NCBI GenBank assembly: GCA_032191485.1
Contig: JAVDOI010000003.1
Location: 11,842,986-11,906,985, forward strand
Origin: Leptoclinus maculatus
Taxonomy: Eukaryota > Chordata > Actinopteri > Perciformes > Stichaeidae
DNA: 64,000 nucleotides
Direction of reading: 5' to 3'
Shown here: positions 39,221 through 52,900 of the stretch, piece after piece
Layout of the letters: the number at the start of each line of letters is the position of its first letter
Numbering within the stretch: the stretch's first letter is position 1
Notes under the pieces: model-generated
The model's input: only the letters and a program-made list of their open reading frames with translations
Told to the model about the DNA's origin: nothing
Database searches by the model: none
Made by a program: the position numbers and the translations under genes

Positions 39221-42200
39221 CGGTATATTCAAATGAGCCTGCACGTGACATAAGAACAGGAGGCAAATCTGAATGGCTTGTTGAAATCACGGTTTATGAT
39301 GTCGGCCACAAACAACTGACTGGGTTGTCTTATTTCACAGTGTGTTGGCTGGTAGGCACTCCAGATACCCACATGTTTCATGATACAACCCCTTTAAGTC
39401 ATATTTCTTCCACCACTGCTTATATCAGCATCATCAACATAGTCTAAATACTGCAATATTCATCTTTTGCTACATATTCTCTTTTTTTATTCTGTTTTGC
39501 AACAAGCATTTGAACTATATATAAAAAACTGACTGGCATTAAAATGTTTGAAGATGAGACTTTTCTTTAAATACAGAGATACACAGTATTTCACCCTGTT
39601 TCGCAAAGCTTTGTTGAAAACGACAGACTATGCTCCATCCCCAAATTGTCCACTAGGGTGTGCAAGAGTGGAGCAAAAGAAAATGAGCCCAGCCAAGGTG
39701 CTGTATGAGGCATTCCCTTTCATCAACAGTTCTTAATGAATTGATTTTTAACATACTGTGATGAATCATTATAAACCCAGTTAAGAGACTGTTTTCTTTA
39801 ATAAAGCTTGTGATTCACAGTGTTAGTCATGCTGAGTGTGTAGTATATACTGTATGTGACCCTTTCACAATTGATCAGTAATGAGGATTCAAGTTGTAAC
39901 GCCCCCCAAAGCCGTAATTGTACAGGATCTATGATTCATACTAGAATTTTCTGCTCATAACTGAAGCACTGTTGGTATGAGAGCTGGTCAAAAAGAAATC
40001 ATAAAGAGTGCAAGATGATGTATAGATGTGTCATAATCTTAGCTGGGGGATTTGCGTTACTGTTTACCTGAACAGTGTTTGTCAGTAAAAGTCACTGGGT
40101 CAGGTAATTGAGTAAAAAGAGACAGATGGTGGCAGCATTTACTGCTGATTACATGGAGGTCATAAACTGCCTTTCAGTAGCTGGTGGTGTCAGGTCCAAG
40201 ACTATTAAACTGCCAGAGCCTGAATCTTAGCGGGATGGGGAGTGGAAGGGTTTTAAACAGTTGGCCAAGACTAGAGACTCGAACATCCAGAGTACAGGCA
40301 CAGAATATGTACAGCAAGGATGCAAGGTATCATGTCTAACAGTGGTGCTTTCTTTTCAACTTTTAGACTCAGAAGACTCAGCTCTGCAGGATCTCTGTGG
40401 TGCCTTATATCAAAAAGAGTCCTTGATCTTCTCCTCACATCATTGGAGTCGGCATACTGTAGCTGCTGTCACTCATGCAGAGTAAAATATTCCATACCAG
40501 AGGCCTCTAGGCTACAGAAGAATTGCATAGAGTGGCTGCATGTGCACAATGCAGGAAATATAAATAGTATATGCTGATGTAGGGCCATGCGCGGTGTCAT
40601 GAGATGACACGAGGACACAAGAGAGGCAATGTTCCTCTGCAAACCTGCTGGACAATGCAAAATGCATTCTATCCAAAATGGTTCATGAAAATCATCTAAG
40701 ATTAATGACCTCATGGGTAAGTCAGAAGAAGAGGAGGAATAGGCAAATATCCACAGTAAGAGGAGATTTTTTCAGAACAAAATAGAATGCCACATTTGAT
40801 TTGAACCCTCTGATGAAGTTGTGCAGTCATTTACTGGGTGTATACTGTGATATGTTTACACCAGCTGAATATGTACTCATTGCACAGTGTAGATTTATAG
40901 TAAACAAAGCATTAAAACAAATTGAATATATTGAGGTTGACTGCATTGCAATAACCTGCTGACGATTTATATCTGTTGATGGGTCACTGTTTCATTCTGC
41001 TCTGCATTCTGTTGCAGGGCCTGCTCACCATTCATTTGCATTAGTCTGCTGTATTGGCTTTCCTGGGAATCGGGGGCTGTAGAGAGTGTTTACTGATCAC
41101 ACTGATGTATTTGTCCACCAACTCCGTAAGACAGACAATCAATATTCCAATTACAGGTAGGTTTCCTTTCTTGCGCTGTAGAGTAGCGAACATCAGTCAA
41201 TATCTTTGTCAAAATGACTGTCAGTACATGAACGAAAAGGTGTTTGGAGCACGATGTGAGTAAATGACCGACAGCCTTGTGGCGCCACTAAATCAAATTA
41301 GTCAATCTTCCAAGAAACTATTTTATATTTACGTGTTAGAAAAGCACAGGGCGGGTTGGTAAAATGTAAATCTTCACTACTGCTGAACAGTTCTCCAATC
41401 TATGATATGCAAAGTTATAGCCAATGTAGAATATTACAGTATTAAAACACAGTGTAAAATATGCTATAAAATAGCTAGAAATGTGAAGTTGACACATGGT
41501 GACAATAGACATAAGTGGGCCAAGAGTTACATTAATGCTAACATTTTGAAAGTCTATGACGTACGCTATAGACGGTGGACAGCTTTGACATATTGATCTG
41601 CATGACGGGATGTATTGTGAATCTGTAAGAATGCCTACCTGCAGTAGTGTTTTACATAGTATATACGTAGTTTTACATTTTACATACCCAATAAATGTTC
41701 ATTTTTAGAAAGTGTTACAGGAAATGGTCACCTTGTGACAGATTTCAAATCTGCTACTTATGATCCATCCATTTACATTTCAAATATCAGGAAAATTCAG
41801 ACACGTTTAAAACGACGTGTGGATTCATTCACAGATATCCTAAAAATAATCCCATAACAGATTCCCTGACAGTATCTGCTTTAAAGTATAGACAACTGAA
41901 TGAACTAATGTATGGACAAACTGTGTACCACCAGTCATTTTTTCCTCCTACTTTTTTGCTGGATGTATTTCATTTAATAATGTCTGATGCTACATATTTA
42001 CAATTAATACATAAGTTTAAAAAAAGAGACTGATTTCCAAAAATTCTGTATCATTGTACCTCTCTCAAAGTAACTAGATCTGTACTTAACCGCCCAACAT
42101 AACGAGCACAATGGCTTCTTGAAATACATTTTGCTATTTTGTTATCGTATCAGAAATGATGCGTCATCACGCTTTTTCAGCTTGTAAGGGTTATAATCCT

Positions 42201-42629
42201 GCCTGGCTGGGTTTCCTGTTGCATGGTTGTTGTCAAATGTTGTTAACATGACGACAAGATCGTCCCGTGCCGCCTCCTCTCAGCTGATGTGCTTCTGTTC
42301 AGCTTGACTGGCCTATAATGAGGAGATGGAGCCCACTCTTTTTCAATTAGGACTGAACACTGAGAGTCAGCCAGTGGCCTTCTAACTCAATCACATCAGA
42401 AGCTTTGCTTACTTTCTCGCTGCATTCCACTTCAACTCTATTGGCGGCACAGTAAAGTGAACACAATCACCTGTCTGTGTTCCCCGGTACTCCAGTTGGG
42501 GAGGATAAAGCACCCCTGAATCAGCATAATCAAGTCCCCCACACTTCTCAAGGTGCTGTTAGTCCAAAATGAGCACTTCTCACAGTTCCCTGAGTCTGAC
42601 CTGCCAGTGCAAGTTTAATGCTCTCTGGT

Positions 42630-42648
42630 CCCCCCCCCCCCCCCCCCC
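42630..42648. repeat. Poly-C tract (19)
   Basis: The longest homopolymer in the window. Its exact length is a likely sequencing uncertainty. Confidence 0.9.
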
Positions 42649-43794
42649 GTCCACTGCCATTCACAACCATTAAAATCCCATCTAGCTTAGCTAGGTGCAT
42701 CGGACACTAATGGAGACTGACTCTGCCCATTTGCTTTGTGTTTCCACCATGCATTTCCTCCAGCTACTACGCTTGTGTTCAAGTGGAGCGATGGTGGGGA
42801 GGAGTGCTGCTCTCAAAGTCGAGACCCATTCATGATCCTCTGTATCATTCACGGATCGTGTGATGTGGTCGTATCTCTTCTTCTCTCCGCTCCTTCTCTC
42901 TCTCCCCAGGCACAGATTGGCCTCACATTAATGTTGATTCGCAGAGTGTGAAGGGAAGTGAGCACACATCCAGAGGAGGCACTCCTTGTGAATACATATT
43001 TGTCGTCCTTGTTTGGATAGTGAGGAGTGCTTCCTCTCCCTCTCATACAGTACAGTGGCTGTTCCTAATGACCCTGTGTTTGCGTCAGCTCTCTGGTGTG
43101 CTTTAAAGAATGTAGGAAAGCTTGCTTTCTCTGAGGTAATAGTGAAACGCCCTCACACAGCATTTATTCTAGTTGCTGCTTGTTGGGCGCAAACTTCTTA
43201 TGCACTTCTCATTTATAAATCATAAGTAGGGCAGTAAGACATCAAATGGTTCTCTCACACACTGTACGGTATCTATACATAATGCACTGCTCTGTGAATT
43301 CACAGTAGCAGGGGAAATTAGGTCAAGCTGGATGAATGCAAGTCTTATTATATACTACGTTTAGATATACATCACAGGACATGTGCACACTGTATTTGGT
43401 TTAATCATCAACATCTACAGTGTTACAATTTCCAAATTCAAGGACTGAAGAGAGATCCAGTGTGTTAAGCACACGCTGGCAGAGCTACTGTACATGAGGA
43501 GAGCAGGGATTGGTCAACAGCTCTGCCACTCAAACAGCAAATACTCCCCGACTTCCTCTGTCCTCCTTTCCTGGTGCAGCCTGGGAGGAGGGAGGGGAAT
43601 GGATCTTTTCTATGTGTGTCGCCGTAGCTCCCTCAGCCCGCTTCTTACCACCTGTCCTTGACTTACGGTGCTCAGACGAGACTGAGTGGAAGCTGTGCTG
43701 CTCACTCCTCCTTCTGACTCCTCTATGTTTATGTGAGCAGCTGCATTTTTTTCACTCTGTGTGTGGCTGTTTCTTTCTACCTGTGGTGCTTCAG

Positions 43795-44022
43795 TGGAGG
43801 GGCGAAGAGAGGAACGTCGGCTGGTTGAGCTCTGATGGGAGGCAGCGCTGGCTCTGGCTGGGACTGGGGATGCTGAACAGGGGGAGGGAGGGCCTGTTTG
43901 AGCTGGGACAGCAGCTCCAGCAGCAGGGGGAGTATCAGGCCGCCCTCCACTGCTTCCTCAGCTGCCTGTTGGGACTGACCCATGTGCAGAGCTTCACCTA
44001 TTTGCCCAACTGCCTACACCAG
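43795..44022 (+). CDS. NRAC-like gene, first recognised coding exon
   Basis: A pyrimidine-rich acceptor (GGTGCTTCAG) ends at 43794, and the frame is open from there. The first in-frame ATG is at 43870. Coding from it gives GLFELGQQLQQQGEYQAALH and ends at CAG|GTGAGC on a whole codon. If an upstream exon carries the true start, residues WRGEERNVGWLSSDGRQRWL would be added. An out-of-frame ATG (GATGGGAGG) sits just upstream of 43870. Confidence 0.65.
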
Positions 44023-47000
44023 GTGAGCCAGATGCCTGAAGACTGGGCACACGCACACGCACACAACATAACATTTCTTTGTCGTTCACCTATATACCAA
44101 CATGCATGTTCATTCCATGCATCCACAAAATCTGCTGTATCGTGTATTTGCACAGCTGTGTTGACACATTTGCATCACTTCTCCTTCAGATCATCATAAA
44201 GTGTCACATACCACAGGACACATTCAACCTTGGTATCACCAACACCAATGTCAAATTGTACAGCACAGTCAATCATGTGTCCCCGTGTTGACACTGTAAG
44301 ATAATTTCATTCTGAGTAGGACTGATAGTGTGCCTGCTGCTAAATGAGGTATCGGACGCATCACTCGCATACAGTAACAGTGTTATTCGACTGGTCACAT
44401 TGTTAAAAATACTGTAGTATCCAGTTAAAGTCCGTCCCATTGTGTGTGGGCTATTGTTTTGCTATTTTTCAGGTCACAAAGTTTTAGGATTACATAGTGG
44501 GGTCCTTTTCAAAGCTCTCCTACAAAGGCACGGCAACAATTTTAATTCTGTTTAGTAATGCCTGAAGGAATGTCCCTGATGTCAAAACAAAGCCTCTACA
44601 CCAGAACTTTGGAACGTGTGGGACGATGTTGACCCGACCAATGGTGCTGCGAGGAGAGCAGAATTACTTGTTATGACATCATGCACGCACACAACCGGGA
44701 ATTATGTTGGTAATTGACTATTTCATTATTAACCATGTCCCTTGTCTGTGATTTACAGATTGCAGAACTCTTCATCGCTGAAAAGAATTGTATCCTTTAC
44801 TAACTAAGGGAAAGCTTCTCTCCCCATTTCACATCCAACACTTTAACTTTCACCGTCCCTTCAAAACTGTAAGTGTTAGCACGCAAGGCTATCTATAGCA
44901 CTAGCATTCTCTTTCTGTGAGGTGAACATGATTGTCTGTGGTTGAAGGCGCGGCAAATTCCAGCACAATGAAGGACATAGACCCTTTATAGAAAAGAGTG
45001 TAAACTGAGAGGGATAAGTGGATGTCTGTGGGCGAGTCCATAACACATTTGTCCCAGAATGCCATACGTTTTACGTGTGTGCAGCTCAGGCTGTGTGTCT
45101 GTCTCTTAAGAGGATTTGCACGCTCTTATCTCTGCACAACAGAGTGGAAGAGCACTAATTAACCTGCATGTGCACTGACGAGCCTGTTCATCGCCACTTC
45201 ACTGCGTCTATAAACTATAGGAGTGTAGGACATAGAGATAATGGAGAGGTGTTACGTTGCAGGATATATTACCTCTGTGGCTCTTCTCACCGTTACTGAG
45301 ACACACCAACATTTAACTTGCCAGCTCAGGTTATCTACCTCAGCAAGGCTGTACCCCTTACTGTCCATTTTCCAAAATAGGTCAATTTGCTGAGCTTCAC
45401 TTCATCATTAGCCATCAGTAGGCCACTTCTCAGCATGTAAAGGTATCTACTCAAGAGGGGCGTTTACCATGAAGGGGTTAAATCTTTTGACATACAGCAT
45501 TTAATTACGTACATAAAGTCGTCAATAGTAACGTGTCTTGTCATGTCAAACTGTGTTCTTTTTTTGTATGGTAGAGCTACTTACCTTGTAACATTATTTT
45601 ACTTTTGGTGTGAGCTTACAGTCAAGGAAATGTAATTGTTTAGTAGGTCAGCAGAAGAGAGAGGCAATTCAAAATATTTTAAAAAGTGTTTATGTATTCA
45701 TGATTTAATCACAAACGTGATAATTTCAATAACATAATACAGTAAGAATTGCATCTAATGGTGCCTTCATTAATAATATCATTGTGTGCAGCGGACAAAA
45801 GCATGAGGTCGTTTTCAATAAAATGAAAAGAAGAAAGAGTTGCATTGATTTTCATAGTTCTCATGAGCATCATAGCAGCTGAAGTAGGGGTGTTGTGGTT
45901 TTTGCAATGGTCCTCCAGGGAGGAAGGTGAAGGGTCAATGTGCTATAACTGGAAGAGGATATGGGAACTTTGGGGTTTCACACAAATGCTTACGACAACG
46001 GAATTGTCTGTGTCTCCTCACATTTATTCTATGGGGTCAAACTACAATCCACAATTGGGAAACAAAGCTGAATATACATAGTCAAGGCTTGATGTAGTTA
46101 TCAGAGCTGGCAGTATCGACAAGTGACCTTTGTCCAAAGCCAAAAGCTGCTGAGTGTCTACTGATACCCGTTTCTTGGAAAACATGCCGACCCAGACAAT
46201 TTAACTTTAAACGCCAATAAACAGGGACATGAGATATAAACCCGTGCATATCCTAAATTTACATTCTTAAAGCGGATATGCAGTACATAACTAGTAGTAT
46301 TACATAGTCACAGTAGTATAACATGTAGTCATATTTGATCACGCTTTATAATTCTACTGGCTAGAGTTGATAGTGTACTTCATTCCAGTGTACCCGTAGC
46401 AGAGTTGTGCTGCACGTGTGATCAGATGTGCCTTTTTGAAGGTGCCAGTGGTAATGCAACATTCTTGTCGAGTTTAGAAGTGCAGTTCAATTACCAGTTC
46501 AGGGGAGGTTGTGTGAGTGTCTGTGTTTGTTTGGATGTGTGTAGAGTGGGGAGGATTGTGTGAGGTTCCTGTTGTGGTGGTGGTGTGGTTCAGCCAGGCT
46601 AAAAATAGCAGACAGAAGTAGTAGACTGACCTTTGATGATGGCTGTTGCCCTAATCCTCCCTCCCAGATGGTCCACCACACGCTCACCGTATTTGCCTGC
46701 TGCCAGCTGACTCCCAGGAACCGGGGAAGGTTATAATGCATATCTCAAAATGTGTCCAAAATACAAAATGTGTGATATGCAATAGTAATATTATCACAGG
46801 AAACTCCACTTTATTATTAAAATTGCTGGGTTTTCATGAAAGGACCTGCTATGTCATCTTTTATTCTACTCTACAGTAACTTATTCAGATGTACATCCAC
46901 TAATAGCTTTTCAACATCCAGCCCTCACCAGCCATCATCTTTTCTAGTATCTTGGTGGTGCTCATCAGAAGTAGTATCTTTCATCTTTCCGTTTAATAAC

Positions 47001-49578
47001 TGTCCTTTACTTTTGTTGAGGATCATATGTACATAGGATTTTAACTGCATAGTGTCTCGTTTTTTCTTCTGGATCTGTTGCTCGCCTGTCCTGCAGTACT
47101 GACATCATTGTCCAGGTGACAAAATGATGGAAGCCAGCTGGTGTGGTTTTCAGTTCCATGCTTAACTGAAAACGTATTACACATCTTTCCAACCGCATTA
47201 TAAAAGTTGTAGATATTTATGTGAGATATATAATAAAGAATAATTGGCAAATAAAGTGAAAAGTGAAATACCTAAAGTATAATTTATAGTGTTATTCACA
47301 TTGGTGATCTGGTGTTCAGTAGGACGTTTAGAACGGCAGGGCTGTGTTTATTTTAAGCATTCTTCTTCCCATTGGTCTTTAAATTCACCTGACAAGCGTC
47401 AATGGTGTCATGTTACAGTGGGACGGACTCTCAGTAGGAATGCTTCTGACAAAGTGAAGAGGTCTATTTTTAGCATGCTTTTTATAGAGTCTTCATGGAA
47501 ACAAAAGTGGCATTCAGCTCAATCAAAAGGATTCTGTACAGAACACAAAAGGTACTAAAATAGGAATATAACATGATTTGATACAATGGGGTGTAATCAG
47601 ATAAACTACACTGTGTTTTGTTCAGCATTTGAAACTTGTTGAAATGCTGAACAAACACCAAACACTGTGGATAACAGCTCATAAGCAATGACACCGACAC
47701 CAGCAGTTGAAAATCTGTATTTGCAAAACCCAGACATCAAGATCATCAATGCCCTTTGGATTACTACACATTCTGTTTGTCTGGTGGGGTTATTCGAGAG
47801 AGGGGTGGAAAAAATTTCAACAAGTGACTAATCCTGTTGACTACTGAGACTGATCCTTCACCTATATAAACAGATGAGAAGGCCCTCCAGTTCATCCAGG
47901 CTGAGAAAATGTTCTATGAGGTGGCATTGATCGAGCTCACGACTCTTCATGGGAGCACAGGCAAGTACTTTAGACATTAAGATATGGAAGAATACTTCCT
48001 GGGATATACTGTGTACGTGCATATACAGTATGCATGTACTGTACGTATATTATGCAGCCTTGGATATGCCATCTACTTTGACTTTGAATGTCTTTTGTTA
48101 TTGCTTTATTTTTTGTTTCATTTATTTTATTGTAATTAGTTACTAAGCTACATATCGAGTGTTTTAGTCAGTGAAAATCCGATCGGTTGAAAGTGTAAAA
48201 ATGTGAAATTTGGAAACTTGTTAAGAGGCGAGTACATGTATAATTCAGTATATGAGAAGAATATGTATTTTTTAAACTTATCCATCGTAAATTAATGTCC
48301 TTGAGTTCAACTGCACTTCTCTTTAGGACTTTCCTCTGAAAAAAATAGTTGAGCTCAACACAGTTAAAAGTAACTACATCACCCGTCTCTAAACATTTTC
48401 TATATTTCCCCTTTTAAAAGGAACAAAATCCAAACTTTCCTAACTTTAAGGAAATGATTACAAAAAAATAGACCTATTAAATGAAGGTTAACTGTTTTTT
48501 GTTTTTGGACTCGCATCACTGGGATCAAATTATATTTTTTATCTAATTTTGAGGCTATTAGCAAAGCACCAGATGCTCTGAAGCTGACAGACTGAGCTTG
48601 TAGTGGGCAGCTCTCCGAGATGATTTAAGTGTAACCTGCATCTACAAACGAATTACTAGTACACCGTGTTTTCTGCAACACCTGAAACCCCTATTCTGTT
48701 AACTGATTAGGCCAATATGCAATGACATCCCTTTTTACCCAAGTCCATCTTTGTTTACAACATACCTGGTGGAGCTTGAAGCTTGAGGTTGCTCATTCAT
48801 CACCTGCTGCTGCTCCAGACGTCTGCCTCTTCCTCTGTGTCTGCTGCTGAGGCAGCAGCGCAGTGTAGTGTAGCGTGGGCACAGTGGAGGAGAACGGGGA
48901 CAGACATGGTAGAAGACAAATGGCCACACTTTGCACTTTCTCATTAGGAGCTGTGTGTCGCTATAGAATACCGAAGCCCCTGATTCAGCACTCGCGTGGA
49001 TTGAATGCTGGACTTCTCCAGAGACAGAGCTGGCACTATAGCTGCTGCTTACAAGCTCTCATTCTCAAATGTAGCCTTGTCAGTATTTCCCCACCGACAG
49101 CTCACATAATTGTCAATTTGTGTTTTTTTGTGATGCAAACAAAAGATTCAACCTATTTAATATATCATTGCAACTTACGATGATTTATTTGCTCTTGCTA
49201 GTGGCATGGATTACAAGTCAAACTAATTACCACCTCCATTATTGTATGTTTGTATGTGTGTCTGTTTGGTGTGTACAGGACAATCTGTATGTTTGTGGTG
49301 TGTCACTGTGTGCCTGCGTGTGTCTCAGTGTTACAGTGTGGGCGTGGTGACTGTGTTGTTTGACTCCCTTATCCGCTCTCTCCTGCTCTTATCTCTGCTC
49401 TCTTGTCTCTAGTCCTCAGTTGGCTCCACTGTGCTGTTCAAGCTTAAAGTCCGCAGCAGTGCCAGACAGGCTGATAGCCAGATATCTAGGATTTATTTTT
49501 TTGGGCTTAATTTTTCAAACTCTGTGCAGTGGTAGAGAGGTTAAGAGATCAAAGGACAGTGAGGCAAGAGTGATAGAT

Positions 49579-49616
<38 letters not shown>

Positions 49617-49965
49617 CAGCCAAGGGAAAGAGTGGTTTGCTGGCGGACTGACTGTGATTCCATGCCCTGTGTTTGTGTAACAGGGCCTCAGGAGGAGGCT
49701 ACGCTGGGCTCTGCAGTATGGACAACCCCGGAGGAGCTTTCGGAGCAGGCCTCCCAGGCACAGCACCTCGAACGGCTGGCGCAGCTCTGCATCATGAGCA
49801 AACAGTAGGTAAAACTGTGTCCTGCAGTAGCTTCTGTTGTGGTGGAATTAATGAGGCGTTACATGTTCTGGGAGTTTAAAGGCTCAGTGGGCTCATCAGG
49901 AGTGAATTTATAGTTCACTTGTATGGTGTGTGTGTGTGTCTATATATATACTGTATATATATATG

Positions 49966-49997
<32 letters not shown>

Positions 49998-52900
49998 AAT
50001 TCACAGAGCTGAAGTGACAATGGTGCTGATTCAGTTGTAACAAAGCAAACAATATATTTGCATTTGTTTCTGTTATCAGTTTTATTTCGAAAGCACCTGC
50101 TTGTTTAAAAAAGCCAAACCCGGAGTTTCGCTTAATCTCAGACTGAAATAATCTTGAGATAAATAATTTACTACAAGATCACAGAACTAAATATTTGGCT
50201 TGCTGGGGTAAAGTTGTGTGACAGTTTCAAAAGCCCACTTTAAGTAATTCATCACTTTTATCTTTGCTTTTATTAACTATTTTATAGTTATTTGTCGTGT
50301 TTATAAATGTTTTGGACATCTGTCATATGTGGTTACAGACAAAAGATGTATCCATGTCCACTTTCACGTACACAGAATTGTCAGGAATGGAAGTTTTTCG
50401 AACTAGATAAACTCCGGCTTCAAGTCTTTTTTTATCTAGAGTTGAATTTCTCTGTAGATATGGAGAAAAGAGACACCACACTTAACGTGAGTGTTAGAGA
50501 AGGAACACCTTAACTGGATCTGGTGTCTCCTGTTGCAGGGGTACTTTGTTAGGCCGTAGCATGCACGTATTTTCTGTGCCTCTGTTGTCATTGTTGGGAT
50601 AAGGCCATTTAACCTGATTGCCGGAGAGGGTGACAGAGGGTGGAAGGTTTGCTCAACAGAGGGATGGTCACAGTGCTTTATTAATGCAAGCAGCATGCAG
50701 CAGTTAAACTTAAATGAGACGGTACTGATTGTGCTTTGGTTTCTGGCTAAATAAGAACAAGCAGGAATTTGATTCCACTCTATGATCTTTTCTTGCAGAC
50801 TTTCCCTTTCCCGTTCTTACTGCCCTAACTTAAGCCTCAGTCTTTCCTTCTATTCGACAGGAAGTTGTAATACTCCCTGAATCTTTCGGCGATGTCGTAA
50901 CAAGTCCTTTGGACCGGCAAAGGGCTTTTCTGTCTTTGCCGATCAGATGTCCCCTGAAAAGGATGTTCTAAAGCAGTGCAAACTGACACCTGTCCATTAC
51001 TAATTGAAGGGAAGTGTGGGTTTGGAACAACAAAGCTGACATCTGTCACACTAAACAGAGGTTGCTCTACATCTATAGGCACACGTGAGGGTGTGAGTGC
51101 GATGAATGTCTTTGGCCGACTTTCCAGGGCAGATATGAGCGGAACAGCTGGCAGATTCTCAATGTACCACATCACGTTCATCTAGCTTAGCACTAAGCAA
51201 AAGAGCAGTAGAAGGGCACAAGTCAGTAAGCCAACCTGTAAGCGCCATGGCTTCTGTAATTCACCCTGGAGAATAGAAAAGGGGCACTCAGTGCTGGCAG
51301 AAATAGGTTTCCACTTCCTCCATAATGCGCCTGAGCACCTGCAGCCCTGCTCCCCGTGTCTAATCACAGCACACGCATGTTTAGATTTCTCGTGCTGCTG
51401 AAACAGATACGCTGGCCTGGCAATGCAGCACGGGCCACTACATTAGATTAAGATCCGGTGCTGCTGTTGTTGTCTTGCGTTGAGATGGAAAAAGGAAGTA
51501 TTGTATTTGTTTAACGGTGCCATTGTCCTTTTTCTTTCAGACCGCATCTCGCTTTGGAATACAGCGGTAAGGTATGTACATCATTCTCTTTGCTTCTTTT
51601 CTAGATTTTTGAACAAATAAAAGTGTTTTTTACGGCACTCTTGTGTCAACGTCAAATCTCTGCCCTCTGTTCATTAATCTTTCAGGCTGCAAAGATCCAT
51701 CAGAGGGCCTTTGGTAATGACCACCCCGTCACAGCCAGAAGCCTGGAGCTTATGGCTACTGTCTATGCTGAGATCGGCAAGACTGAATATTCAGGTAAAC
51801 CCTCACCGGGGATGATTGACACAGTGTAGCGCAGTAAACACTGCTGTCATCCTGGCAGTGACCAGCAAATATGGTTGTATATGATTTAACATTTAGTCTG
51901 AAGCATTGAGGGTGGAGACCTCGCTGTCTCGTGAGAACATGACAATACCAGAACAGTGATGTTAATCTGAAGAACAAGTTATCTCCTCTGTGCTTTAGAG
52001 ACACACAGCACAGTGGTTAAAGCCATTCAGTTACCCTGTAAACCATGTCAACCAGTGAACATGTTAAATTAATAAACACTTGCGGTCATGTCGGACAAGA
52101 GTGCTTTTTTACGCAGAGCGAAAAAGAAAAGCAGTTTTGTGACAGTTTGAGGGCACAGTTTTGTTGTACAGTATGTATTTCTTGGCTTGCATTAAGAGGG
52201 AGCAACACTCTGAACTCTGCGGTTTTTTGTGAAAACTGCTGTGGTGTAAAAAGCAATATTCACAAACCAGCCTTGTTGTCGAGTCAGCTTTCAGAGGCAG
52301 TAGTGCTGAACTGGGCCGAGTGTGCAGCACATAAAGACAAAGATTTACAACACCTCCGATGGCGTTAACATTTTTGGTGAAATGGTGAGAAAGTGCAGGG
52401 TCAGAGAGTGGTGGTATCTGCTGCTACTGTCTCTGTGCACCTTTTGCGACCTTTTATTTTTGTATTGTACACAGAAATCCTCTTTGACCCACAGTAAGAT
52501 GCTTGAACAGAGGCATGTTTAACGTGTTACAGCTCTTGTCTTTTAGACACCGTGACTGTAAACTGGGTCAGCCAGTGGACAAACTATTTGTGTGTGTTTG
52601 CGAGTTGAATTGGTATGTCAAATGTAGCATGTTGTGTAGCAGTATGTGGTAACATTCAGAGACTATACTAACAAAATTGCTCACTACTTAGGGACTTAGG
52701 GAACTTTGTGGTGTGTGTGTGTATATATTGTATATACAGTGTGTATATATATACTGTATATATATATAAATTTATATATATTAGTGTTGAGTTGGTCCAC
52801 CTTGTTTAGCAAGATAAACTTAATGTGCATTAAGAAATTATGTACTTTTCCCCCACTAATAACTTGCATATAGTCTCTTATGAAATATGTTAAACTGTCC

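Noticed and set aside
39640..39665. CTCF-like text (TGTCCACTAGGGTGTGC)
   Set aside because: The core diverges from the consensus at the conserved GGC positions; too weak to report.
43510..43794. Upstream part of the 229-codon frame as coding sequence of the NRAC-like gene
   Set aside because: The conserved-looking part starts after the acceptor at 43795. The upstream Cys/Leu-rich translation looks like read-through of non-coding DNA.
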